From the NCBI RefSeq assembly GCF_002302635.1, contig NZ_CP022387.1, forward strand, positions 1,302,001 to 1,366,000: 64,000 bases of DNA, read 5' to 3'. Origin of the DNA: Capnocytophaga stomatis (GTDB lineage: Bacteria; Bacteroidota; Bacteroidia; Flavobacteriales; Flavobacteriaceae). The position numbers and the translations under genes are program-made. Within the stretch, counting starts at the first letter, position 1. The number at the start of each line of letters is the position of its first letter. The notes below the pieces were generated by a model. It was not told the origin of the DNA, did not search any database, and was given only the letters and a program-made list of their open reading frames with translations. Below, one piece after another: positions 25,960 to 33,459 of the stretch.

Positions 25960-27090
25960 TTATGGTTTGCTTTTTACATATTTCTCCAATTCTTTCAAAA
26001 AGAAATTATGAAATTCAGAAGGTTGTATATTAAAAGTTTCTTCAATCTTGCAAAGAAATTCTTCCCTATCATTACCTGAGCCAAGTAGTTCGAAAAGTTT
26101 TTCTTTGCTATAATGTTCCAAAATGGTATGACATAACAAAGCAGCAAAAGCATAATGGAAGTCTATATCCGTTTTAACAAATAGATTGTCATTTGCTTCA
26201 ATAATTTGATAAATATCAATATCTGTTTGTTGCAAAAATGAATATAGTTCTCGCATAATTTGAGGGAAATAGAGTCCCCCTGAACCACCAAAATAGACAG
26301 CTATCCCTTCATCAAGATATGAATTTTTGTGTTTTGCCTTTTGGCGAGTGTACAAGTGTACTATTTCGTGTGGATAATAAGCCGTGCCATTGCCCGAGAA
26401 AATAACTTTTAAATAAGGAAAGGCCATACCTCCTTTTTCACTTCCTACCCTCATATCTGTATCAAAATCAAAACCTCTCAAGTGTTTTTGCTCGAAATAA
26501 TTATCAAAAATAAAACACGAAAAATCAATTTCGGGTAGATCAAAAAACTCCGCCATTTGCTTGTTAAATTTCAAAGCTTTTTTCACATCTTCTTTACGGA
26601 AAAGTTTCGAGTTTTTGTAATAAAATGTCAGATTTTTAATTTTTCTTTTTGTAAATGTATCAAAATGATTATCAAACATATTTTCGAACTGATAATCTTT
26701 ATTTACCAAAAAATTGTAAGTAGCCAATATTTTGTCATCTTCAGGAGTATTTCCCAACCAAGCTATTCGAATTTGATATTTTTCATCAATATAAAGCATT
26801 GACAAAATTGTAGGTATGTAATTTCCGTTATCAGCCTCATTTTCTATCCAATATAAGTCATCATTTTTTAATGCAAACAAATTCTCAGGTTTTTTCCAAA
26901 AGGTTATTTTGTCTTGATGGGAAAGATTTTTGGAAAAATAAGTATCTATGAGTGATAAAATAATTTCTTGTTCCTCACGTTTATCCTCATAAAAAAGATA
27001 AGGAGAATTAAGTTTGATATTCTCATAATTGTACTGCTTTTGTGCAAAACAAAGAAATGGTAACAGAAAAATAAAAATATTCTTTCTCAT
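25960..27090 (-). CDS. Secreted gluzincin-type metallopeptidase, paralog B
   Basis: A 376-residue paralog of the downstream gene with the same layout: signal peptide cut near CFAQ (residue 16), zinc motif HEIVH with the third ligand Glu in LDEGIAVYFGGSGG, and the shared C-terminal ELLGSGNDREEFLCKIEE segment. Differences concentrate in the middle (about residues 60-90) and after the zinc site. The nucleotide sequence of the first 100 bp of the mature part is almost identical in both copies, pointing to recent duplication or gene conversion. It is the promoter-proximal gene; an IS5-family element lies only 29 bp before its start and breaks its promoter. Confidence 0.75.
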   Translation of the reverse strand: MRKNIFIFLLPFLCFAQKQYNYENIKLNSPYLFYEDKREEQEIILSLIDTYFSKNLSHQDKITFWKKPENLFALKNDDLYWIENEADNGNYIPTILSMLYIDEKYQIRIAWLGNTPEDDKILATYNFLVNKDYQFENMFDNHFDTFTKRKIKNLTFYYKNSKLFRKEDVKKALKFNKQMAEFFDLPEIDFSCFIFDNYFEQKHLRGFDFDTDMRVGSEKGGMAFPYLKVIFSGNGTAYYPHEIVHLYTRQKAKHKNSYLDEGIAVYFGGSGGLYFPQIMRELYSFLQQTDIDIYQIIEANDNLFVKTDIDFHYAFAALLCHTILEHYSKEKLFELLGSGNDREEFLCKIEETFNIQPSEFHNFFLKELEKYVKSKP

Positions 27091-27113
27091 ACATTATGTT
27101 TTATACTGTCAGC

Positions 27114-27121
27114 AAATATAA
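27114..27121 (-). promoter_or_regulatory. -7 box of the metallopeptidase pair, separated from its -33 box by an IS
   Basis: TATATTTG on the minus strand, with transcription predicted near 27108 and an 18-nt leader. The IS begins at its upstream edge. Joining the two IS flanks in thought restores TTTG, an 18-nt spacer and TATATTTG; the displaced TTTG is now at 28036-28039. Confidence 0.65.
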
Positions 27122-28015
27122 AACCTGTCTAAACTTTTTAAGAGGAAAATTAAAAGTTCCAAGAATTTTTAGCATTTTTGTTTTGCATAACAAAATGAAA
27201 ATCAAGGAACTTTGAGCAAAGATATAATAAAAAAATGGATTATTTCCCATTTGAGTATTGGAAAAAGAGGATTTAAAACAAAATTTGATTTATCATTAAT
27301 TTTTCTTCTGATAGTCAAACGATTAAAAACAGGTTGCCAGTGGAGGGAACTTCCGGTAGAAGTGTATTTTAAAGACCAAAAAATAAGCTATCAAACAGTC
27401 TATTATTATTTCAATAAATGGAGTAAAGATGGTAGTTTTAAGCGAATTTGGCTTAATTTGTTGCTTGAGAATCGGAGAAAATTAGATTTATCAAGCGTCC
27501 AACTTGATGGTAGTCATACTCGATGTCGAATGGGAGGACAATCTGTTGGTTATCAGTTAAGAAAAAAGTCAAAGACCACGAATTCTATCTTTCTGTGTGA
27601 TAATTTGGGGCAAATTTTAGCAATGGGTAGTCCAAAATCCGGTAATCATCACGATTTGAATAATATAGACTTTATTTTAAAAGAGATTTTGAATCTTTTG
27701 GAGGAAGCGAAAATAGAGCATAAAGGCTTGTTTGTCAATGCAGATGCAGGTTTTGATAGCCGAGACTTAAAAAGTTTTTTACAGGAAAAAGAAATAATAC
27801 CTAATATCAAACAAAATCCCAGAAATGGACAAAATGAAAATATTTATTTTGACGAAGAATTATATAAAAATCGGTTTAAAATAGAGAGAAGTTTTGCGTG
27901 GCTTGATGGTTTTAAAGGATTGATTATAAGATATGAAACCCTAAACACAACTTGGATGGCTATGTTGTATCTAGGGATTATACTAACATTTATTCGAAAA
28001 GTTTAAACAAGTTTA
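27120..28015 (+). mobile_element. Complete IS5-family insertion sequence (IS427-like), 896 bp
   Basis: Terminal inverted repeats of 19 bp, TAAACCTGTCTAAACTTTT at the left and the complement of TAAACTTGTTTAAACTTTT at the right, match at 17 positions. The flanks show a 2-bp TA duplication (27118-27119 and 28016-28017). It holds one intact DDE transposase gene. Length, a single ORF and the TA target fit the IS427 subgroup of IS5, though the exact subgroup needs a database check. Confidence 0.85.
27212..28006 (+). CDS. IS5-family DDE transposase (TTG start)
   Basis: A 264-residue transposase with an N-terminal DUF4096-type domain (TGCQWRELPVEVYF near residues 39-52) and a DDE catalytic domain: the first Asp in VQLDGSHTRC (about D98), the second in VNADAGFDSRD, and the Glu in FKIERSFAWLDGFKG with the typical Arg following. 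There is no ATG in frame before residue 110 or so; translation most likely starts at the TTG at 27212, preceded by AAGGA. A six-codon ATG ORF at 27195 overlaps the start in another frame. The gene ends 9 bp before the end of the element and looks functional. Confidence 0.88.
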   Translation: MSKDIIKKWIISHLSIGKRGFKTKFDLSLIFLLIVKRLKTGCQWRELPVEVYFKDQKISYQTVYYYFNKWSKDGSFKRIWLNLLLENRRKLDLSSVQLDGSHTRCRMGGQSVGYQLRKKSKTTNSIFLCDNLGQILAMGSPKSGNHHDLNNIDFILKEILNLLEEAKIEHKGLFVNADAGFDSRDLKSFLQEKEIIPNIKQNPRNGQNENIYFDEELYKNRFKIERSFAWLDGFKGLIIRYETLNTTWMAMLYLGIILTFIRKV

Positions 28016-28087
28016 TAGTCAAAAATCATTGTTGGCAAAATTTCATAAAATAAATCTGTAAAAAAGTCTGTTTCTTATAAAAAACAA

Positions 28088-28095
28088 TATATTTG
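28088..28095 (+). promoter_or_regulatory. -7 box of the YugP-like protease gene
   Basis: TATATTTG matches TAnnTTTG. Transcription would begin near 28101 with a leader of about 55 nt. TCTG stands 17 nt upstream, a poor -33 match. Confidence 0.45.
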
Positions 28096-28156
28096 CACCA
28101 AATTTGGCAAAGATTTTGCTACACAAAACGGAGTAACCTAAAAAACACAAATTATT

Positions 28157-28849
28157 ATGATGGGATATTATCTTGTTCTCGGTCTTTTCGGGCTGATTAG
28201 TATGGCAGTAAGCTGGCAACTAAAACGAAAATTTCAACACTATTCAGAAGTGCATTTGCGTAACGGTATGTCAGGGGCTGAAATTGCCGAAAAAATGTTA
28301 CACGATCACGGCATTTACGATGTAAAAGTAGTTTCCACTCCCGGTATGCTTACCGACCACTACAACCCAATGAACAAAACCGTAAATTTAAGCGAAGCTG
28401 TTTATAATCAGCGTAATGCAGCCGCAGCAGCTGTTGCTGCTCACGAGTGCGGACACGCAGTGCAACACGCTCAGGCTTATCAATGGCTTACAATGCGTTC
28501 CAAGCTGGTGCCTATTGTTAGTATTTCTTCCAATCTTTCTACTTGGGTAATTATGGGAGGATTGATGCTAATGGCAGCTTCTAAATTCGGGATTTATGTG
28601 GCACTCGCCGGACTTATTATGTCAGCATTGGCTACCTTATTCAGTTTCATTACATTACCTGTTGAATATGACGCCAGTAACAGAGCTTTGGCGTGGCTTA
28701 AAAACAAAAATATGGTTTCACAACAAGAATACGCAGGTGCTGAGGACTCTTTAAAATGGGCTGCAAGAACTTATCTCGTAGCCGCATTAGGTTCACTTGC
28801 TACATTATTATACTGGGCATTCAGAATTTTAACCTCTTCAAGAGATTAA
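28157..28849 (+). CDS. YugP-like zinc-dependent membrane protease
   Basis: A 230-residue integral membrane protein of the YugP family (putative neutral zinc metallopeptidase). The zinc motif HECGH lies in AAHECGHAVQHAQAY, about residues 94-108. There is a membrane helix at the very N-terminus, then a conserved cytoplasmic stretch (LRNGMSGAEIAEKMLHDHG, DHYNPMNKTVNLS), and three more helices in the second half. The family is widespread and poorly studied; a role in membrane protein quality control is inferred by analogy only. The gene is alone and ends at a bidirectional terminator. Confidence 0.88.
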   Translation: MMGYYLVLGLFGLISMAVSWQLKRKFQHYSEVHLRNGMSGAEIAEKMLHDHGIYDVKVVSTPGMLTDHYNPMNKTVNLSEAVYNQRNAAAAAVAAHECGHAVQHAQAYQWLTMRSKLVPIVSISSNLSTWVIMGGLMLMAASKFGIYVALAGLIMSALATLFSFITLPVEYDASNRALAWLKNKNMVSQQEYAGAEDSLKWAARTYLVAALGSLATLLYWAFRILTSSRD

Positions 28850-28886
28850 TAAAAACGAAAAATCAGAATACAATTTTTGTAAAATA

Positions 28887-28915
28887 AAAAGGCTACTTTA
28901 TTCAAGTAGCCTTTT
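28887..28915. terminator. Bidirectional terminator between yugP-like gene and maltose phosphorylase gene
   Basis: Arms AAAAGGCTACTT and AAGTAGCCTTTT around a 5-nt loop, with A and T runs, between converging genes. Confidence 0.88.
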
Positions 28916-28924
28916 CTATTTTTA

Positions 28925-31231
28925 TTATTGTAAATTCACAATAACTTCTTTTCCGTTTTCAACAGTTACATCTTTTCCGTTGATATTCACTGATAAAGAT
29001 GTTCCTTCCAGTGAAAGTTTTACTTGTTTTTTAGTAACAGAAACTTGCAAAATCTGTCCTCGGAAATTCACTTTAAACGAGTAGCCTTCCCATTGGTCAG
29101 GGATTTGCGGTGTGAAATGTAGCTTTCCGTCTCGCATACGCAAACCACCAAAACCTTCCACGATGCTCATCCAAGTACCTGCCATTGAGGTAATGTGAAG
29201 CCCTTCGTGAACTTCTTTGTTGTAGTCGTCCAAATCAAGACGAGAAGTTCTCAAATAGAAAGTGTACGCCTGCTCCATTCTGCCAAGTGAAGCCGCTAAA
29301 ATGCTGTGAACGCAAGGCGAAAGAGACGATTCGTGTACCGTGAACGGCTCGTAAAAATCAAAATGGCGTTGCAATTCTTCCTTAGTAAATTGGTCTTCAA
29401 AGAAATAGAATCCTTGTAGCGTATCGGCTTGTTTGATGTAAGGCGAACGCAAAATTCTGTCCCACGACCAATGCTGATTGATAGGACGTTCCTTTTTATC
29501 CAACTCGGCAACGGTTATCAATTCTTTATCTAAAAATCCGTCTTGTTGCAAGTACACATTGTATTTTTGGCTGTAAGGATAGTACATATTTTCGGCAACT
29601 CCCATCCATTTGGAAACTTCCTCAGCAGAAAGTTTCGTTTTTTCAAGGATTTCAGCATAGCGTTTTGCATCTTGTTCCGCTACTTTATCCAAACATTCTT
29701 TGGCGTATTTGATACACCAAGCCGCAATGTAATTCGTGTAAAAATTATTATTGATATTGTTTTCGTATTCGTTAGGACCAGTAACTCCCAGAATTACAAA
29801 TTTTTCTTTTTCAGCAGAATACGTAGCTCGCTGATGCCAGAATCGGGCAATTCCGATAAGCACTTCCAAGCCCATTTCAGGTACGTACGAAAAATCGCCC
29901 GTGTAACGCACATAATTGTAAATAGCGAAGGCAATGGCTCCGTTTCGGTGGATTTCTTCAAAAGTGATTTCCCACTCGTTGTGGCATTCCTCACCGTTCA
30001 TCGTTACCATCGGGTAGAGAGCTGCACCATTTTTAAAGCCCAATTTTTCCGCATTTTCAATGGCTTTCCCGAGTTGGTCATAACGATATTTTAGCAGATT
30101 GCGAGCCACTTCGGCATTTTTGGTCGCCATATAGAAAGGTAAGCAATAAGCCTCTGTATCCCAGTAAGTGCTTCCTCCGTATTTTTCGCCCGTAAATCCT
30201 TTAGGACCAATATTTAAACGTGGGTCTTTGCCCGAATACGTTTGATTCAATTGGAAGATATTGAAACGAATCGCTTGCTGTGCTTTCACATCGCCCTCGA
30301 TGGTAATGTCTGCCATTTTCCAGATTTCTGCCCAATCTTCTTTTTGGTCTTTCAGTAATTCATCGAAGCCTAAGGCACTTATTTTTAGCAGCAAATATTC
30401 AGTTTCTTCAATCAATTTTTCTTTCGGATGATTGAAAGAAGTTACATATCCTGCAAATTTCTCAAATCGAGCAGTTTGCCCTTTTCCTACCTTTGCATTA
30501 TACACTAAACCGACGTAGGTTTCTTCCTGTTTTGCTTCTTTCAAAGCTATTTTTTGTCCGCCAACTTCCAACTGATTTTCCATAAAAGTACACACACGGA
30601 AAGCCGTTTTTTTAGTTTCCGCCACGATGAAACCTTTATTGTTTACGTGCTGTACTTCAAGGGTATTCCAAAATTTTTCCTCCCAGTTCGTGTCGTGATT
30701 TTCGATGGAAGAATCCAGATACGACTCAAAGTTAATTTCAGCATCGGTATTTAGTGGAGTAACTTCATAGCGGATTACTCCGACCTCATCGTATTGCATT
30801 GACAGAAAACGAGTTGCCTCCACTTTCAGTTCCAATCCGTTAGGCAAGGTAGCCACGAACGAACGAAGGTAAACGCCTTCCTTCATATTCAGTACACGTT
30901 TGAAATCACGCACCGAAGCCGTGTTCAAATCCAATGCCTCGCCGTTTGCCGTAACGTTGATACCCACCCAACTCGGAGCGTTCAACACTTTTGCGAAATA
31001 CTCCGGATAGCCGTTTTTCCACCAGCCCACTTTGGTTTTGTCAGGATAATACACACCACCGATATAGCTTCCTTGGAACGTTTTTCCTGAATATTTTTCC
31101 TCGAACGTGGTTCGTTGCCCCATCGCACCGTTGCCCAAACTGAACAAACTCTCGGACTGCATTACGCGGTCTTTCTCAAATCCTTCCTCAATAATGCACC
31201 AAGCATCAGGAATAATATAATTTTGATTCAT
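28925..31231 (-). CDS. mapA: Maltose phosphorylase (glycoside hydrolase family 65)
   Basis: Inverting phosphorylase, probably maltose + phosphate to glucose + beta-D-glucose-1-phosphate, in the cytoplasm (no signal peptide). The GH65 layout is complete over 768 residues: N-terminal beta-sandwich with SLGNGAMGQR (31-40), the substrate region YGGSTYWDTEAY (351-362), and the catalytic acid E488 in GVTGPNEYENN (position 487 in the Lactobacillus brevis enzyme). Close GH65 relatives use trehalose or kojibiose; the presence of pgmB and an SLC45-like permease upstream on the same strand supports maltose. Its own promoter and a pair of palindromes lie in the 436-bp leader region, so it can be regulated apart from the other two genes. 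Confidence 0.88.
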   Translation of the reverse strand: MNQNYIIPDAWCIIEEGFEKDRVMQSESLFSLGNGAMGQRTTFEEKYSGKTFQGSYIGGVYYPDKTKVGWWKNGYPEYFAKVLNAPSWVGINVTANGEALDLNTASVRDFKRVLNMKEGVYLRSFVATLPNGLELKVEATRFLSMQYDEVGVIRYEVTPLNTDAEINFESYLDSSIENHDTNWEEKFWNTLEVQHVNNKGFIVAETKKTAFRVCTFMENQLEVGGQKIALKEAKQEETYVGLVYNAKVGKGQTARFEKFAGYVTSFNHPKEKLIEETEYLLLKISALGFDELLKDQKEDWAEIWKMADITIEGDVKAQQAIRFNIFQLNQTYSGKDPRLNIGPKGFTGEKYGGSTYWDTEAYCLPFYMATKNAEVARNLLKYRYDQLGKAIENAEKLGFKNGAALYPMVTMNGEECHNEWEITFEEIHRNGAIAFAIYNYVRYTGDFSYVPEMGLEVLIGIARFWHQRATYSAEKEKFVILGVTGPNEYENNINNNFYTNYIAAWCIKYAKECLDKVAEQDAKRYAEILEKTKLSAEEVSKWMGVAENMYYPYSQKYNVYLQQDGFLDKELITVAELDKKERPINQHWSWDRILRSPYIKQADTLQGFYFFEDQFTKEELQRHFDFYEPFTVHESSLSPCVHSILAASLGRMEQAYTFYLRTSRLDLDDYNKEVHEGLHITSMAGTWMSIVEGFGGLRMRDGKLHFTPQIPDQWEGYSFKVNFRGQILQVSVTKKQVKLSLEGTSLSVNINGKDVTVENGKEVIVNLQ

Positions 31232-31267
31232 ATCTTCTTTTTTTTTATCTTTTTATCTAAATCCTTT

Positions 31268-31297
31268 CAAATATATTCATTTTTGCTGTTTTCCAAA
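31268..31297 (-). promoter_or_regulatory. mapA promoter
   Basis: TTTG (31297-31294), an 18-nt spacer and TATATTTG (31275-31268) on the minus strand, with transcription predicted near 31262 and a leader of about 30 nt. Confidence 0.65.
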
Positions 31298-31347
31298 TAG
31301 AAATTCGCTTCCCCGAATTATTTTCTGTCAATTTCTAAATAGAAATT
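31289..31347. promoter_or_regulatory. Two operator-like palindromes over the mapA promoter
   Basis: A perfect palindrome AATTTCTA-AA-TAGAAATT (31330-31347) has a degenerate second copy ending in AAATAGAAATT (31289-31305). The two centres lie 42 bp apart, about four helical turns, and the second copy covers the -33 box. This arrangement suits a dimeric regulator with looping or cooperative binding. Confidence 0.5.
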
Positions 31348-31395
31348 ACATATTCATATAAAAATTTATTGAGTTCATCATTTATTTTCATATTT

Positions 31396-31570
31396 GTACT
31401 TTTGTCTTGAAACAAAAGTACCAAAAATTCAAGGCTGTGGATATTTCGCTAAAAATCAAATCATTTCGCAGAAAATCTCCAAACTCGCTAACGCTCAAAC
31501 AATGGATATTTTCTACGCTCCATTCATTGATTTTCTTAACGCTCCATCTCCAATGCCAGTGAAATTATAA
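31396..31570. repeat. Non-coding element with a perfect 10-bp hairpin, likely dispersed repeat
   Basis: The rest of the 436-bp gap holds no ORF. It opens with a perfect hairpin, arms GTACTTTTGT and ACAAAAGTAC around CTTGAA (31396-31421), followed by CCAAAAATTCAAGGC and about 130 bp of higher-complexity sequence with repeated words (AACGCTC twice, ATGGATATTTTCTACGCTCC, CATTGATTTTC). I recall very similar hairpin-led sequences in intergenic regions of other Bacteroidota genomes, but copy number in this genome cannot be seen from one window. Confidence 0.5.
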
Positions 31571-31667
31571 CAATAAACTCAAAATCAACACTTAAGTATA
31601 AAATATGTATTTAAGTAATAACCTTTAAAAATTTATTCATTTTTAAGCATAATACACTACGTCAAGT

Positions 31668-32207
31668 TTATATTCTTTTACGAAACTTATGAAATTTCGA
31701 TGCCCAAAAGAATGCTAACGGAAAACTTATAATCATTACCACAATTCCTACGACTGTCCACCAAAACATCTCTTCAAAAGACAGAATATCTGATTCAACA
31801 AACTTCCAAAATGTGTAAAAACAATACGGAAGCGACAGTAGGGAGGTAATTATCACCGGGACATACTTCCCATACACCAACCATTGTACGATGTGTACCC
31901 ATAAATGAATGAAAAACGCCATAAATCCGGCAAACCACCAACCGTAATTCCCAAACCAAACCGACAAATAACAAACAACTGAAAGCAACACAAATTCGTG
32001 GGCTACCGCTACCGCAAAATCGACTGTGGAATATGCAAAAAAATTATTGCGAGTCAGGAATTTTTCCAGCCTCGGGAAACGTTGCCTTAATTCATCTCGA
32101 TTTTTGGAAAGCCACGTCTCGAACATTACAACTTCCTCAAAATCGTGCACCATAAATACAGCAGGAAGCAACACCATAAGTAATTGTAATTCTGACATTT
32201 TATTCAA
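31668..32207 (-). CDS. HXXEE-domain membrane protein
   Basis: A 179-residue membrane protein with about five hydrophobic segments. The HXXEE motif appears as MVHDFEEVVMFE near residue 20, and the second conserved histidines in AVAHEFVLL and FIHLWVHIVQW fit the pattern of the family, which suggests a metal site inside the membrane. The family has no assigned function. It lies 14 bp after a GNAT acetyltransferase gene on the same strand, so the two are probably cotranscribed. Both stand between the maltose phosphorylase gene and pgmB without an evident link to sugar use. Confidence 0.8.
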   Translation of the reverse strand: MNKMSELQLLMVLLPAVFMVHDFEEVVMFETWLSKNRDELRQRFPRLEKFLTRNNFFAYSTVDFAVAVAHEFVLLSVVCYLSVWFGNYGWWFAGFMAFFIHLWVHIVQWLVYGKYVPVIITSLLSLPYCFYTFWKFVESDILSFEEMFWWTVVGIVVMIISFPLAFFWASKFHKFRKRI

Positions 32208-32221
32208 ATTTCGTTCAATTG

Positions 32222-32719
32222 TTAATGTGTGTTTGCCGAATTCAAATCAATCACCATCACATAATCTTCCTCATTTTCCTTGGCGACGTAAAAACCCATT
32301 TTCAAATACATTTTTGCTGCATAATTGGCTTTCTGCACAGATAATGAAGCTTTTTCGTAGCCCTCCTCAGCAAGTTGGTCAAGCAGTTTTTGGAATAATT
32401 TTGTGCCAATGCCTTGATTTCGATATTCTGAATAAAGCGAAATTGAAAGTGAAGGTGTTTGGTCGTCAATATGCCCATAATCATTAACAATACGCGACCA
32501 CGCCGCACCAACAATTTTCTTTTCAACCTCTGCAACAAAAGCAATATCAACTTTTTGAGTTCCGAAATCCGCAATATAGAGCTGTAATTCAGGCAAAAGA
32601 ATAATATCCCGTGACGGTGGAGCCACTCCTTCCGGCAGAAAGATAGCTTCATACAGAAAATCTTCCAAAAGCGGATACTCACTCGGATTCATCGGACGTA
32701 TATTTACAACATTTTTCAT
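32222..32719 (-). CDS. GNAT-family N-acetyltransferase
   Basis: A 165-residue acetyl-CoA-dependent acetyltransferase. The acetyl-CoA binding motif A is visible as SLYSEYRNQGIGTKLFQKLLD (Q/RxxGxG/A form), preceded by the beta strand of motif B (AAWSRIVNDYG) and followed by KMGFYVAKENEEDYVMV, the usual C-terminal strand. The acceptor is unknown; such enzymes modify small molecules, antibiotics or protein N-termini. It is followed by the HXXEE gene after 14 bp. Confidence 0.88.
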   Translation of the reverse strand: MKNVVNIRPMNPSEYPLLEDFLYEAIFLPEGVAPPSRDIILLPELQLYIADFGTQKVDIAFVAEVEKKIVGAAWSRIVNDYGHIDDQTPSLSISLYSEYRNQGIGTKLFQKLLDQLAEEGYEKASLSVQKANYAAKMYLKMGFYVAKENEEDYVMVIDLNSANTH

Positions 32720-32778
32720 CGGTCAGATATAGTTTATTGCTTTATATAACTAACTCAATTTAAATTATCGAGCTTTAA

Positions 32779-32862
32779 AATTCTCCTTTGAAGGAAGTAT
32801 CCGAAGGACGGAGGATGTTGCACTGAAAATCACATCCCCCTACCCCCTTGAAAGGGAGAATT
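32779..32862. repeat. MITE-like inverted repeat element, 84 bp
   Basis: Ends AATTCTCCTTTGAAGG and CCTTGAAAGGGAGAATT are imperfect inverted repeats. Inner parts pair as well (GGAGGATGT with ACATCCCCC), so the whole forms one long hairpin. The left half resembles the two copies of CCTTTGAAGG..CGAAG..GGGGATGTT at 61070-61110 and 61190-61230. It carries no gene. Confidence 0.6.
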
Positions 32863-32939
32863 GTAACCACAAATTATTTCAAGTTAGTTATATCATCAGA
32901 TTGAAAACTTAAATCGACAGGATTTTTTTTATCGATAAT

Positions 32940-33434
32940 TTACTCTTCAAAAAGCTCTTTTCTTAACTCTTCACAAATTTCTGCTATTTCCAACATCACT
33001 TCTTCTGGGCACATTTCACTCAAATCGTATGATAAAGGTTCTGCCACAAAATCTTTCAAAGCTTTATTCATTTGTTTATTTTCCTCTTGAGTTGATATAA
33101 TTTTAATATTCAATGAAGTAGCATCAAAATTTCCTTCCGAAAGTTCGCTCAAATTAACGCTACCATTCTTTTTGCATTCCAAAAGTAATGCAGCTAAATC
33201 AGTAATTAAATCAATTGCATAATAAAACTCACATTCAATTCCTTGTTTATCCGTATAGATAAGCAAAGTGTCTGTTTGACGAAAATCCCAAGCCAAGCTT
33301 TCTAAACCTGTATCAGAGAAGATTTCACTCAAGGTAATTTCTTCCTTTTGCTTGTCTAGAAGATAATCCACCAATGTCAAACTATCATCTGTATCACCAA
33401 TATAGTTATTCCAGTATTTACCTGTAATATACAT
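32940..33434 (-). CDS. Acidic unknown protein
   Basis: A 164-residue acidic, soluble-looking protein with no signal peptide or membrane helix. It starts MYITGKYWNNYIGDTDDS and ends with an acidic helix (EICEELRKELFEE). The size, acidity and the pattern of a beta-rich first half followed by helices recall immunity-type or regulatory proteins, but I see no diagnostic motif and assign no function. The open frame extends to 33506 inside pgmB; I chose the ATG at 33434, which leaves a 25-bp gap to pgmB and agrees with the rise in predicted order. It is probably cotranscribed with pgmB. Confidence 0.6.
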   Translation of the reverse strand: MYITGKYWNNYIGDTDDSLTLVDYLLDKQKEEITLSEIFSDTGLESLAWDFRQTDTLLIYTDKQGIECEFYYAIDLITDLAALLLECKKNGSVNLSELSEGNFDATSLNIKIISTQEENKQMNKALKDFVAEPLSYDLSEMCPEEVMLEIAEICEELRKELFEE

Positions 33435-33459
33435 ATTTATAAGTTTTAAATAGGACTTT

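Noticed and set aside
27195-27215. Programmed frameshift for the transposase, similar to the CTT TGA site of prfB
   Set aside because: A +1 shift leads to the wrong frame; a -1 shift would be needed, and no slippery heptamer is present. The TTG start is simpler.
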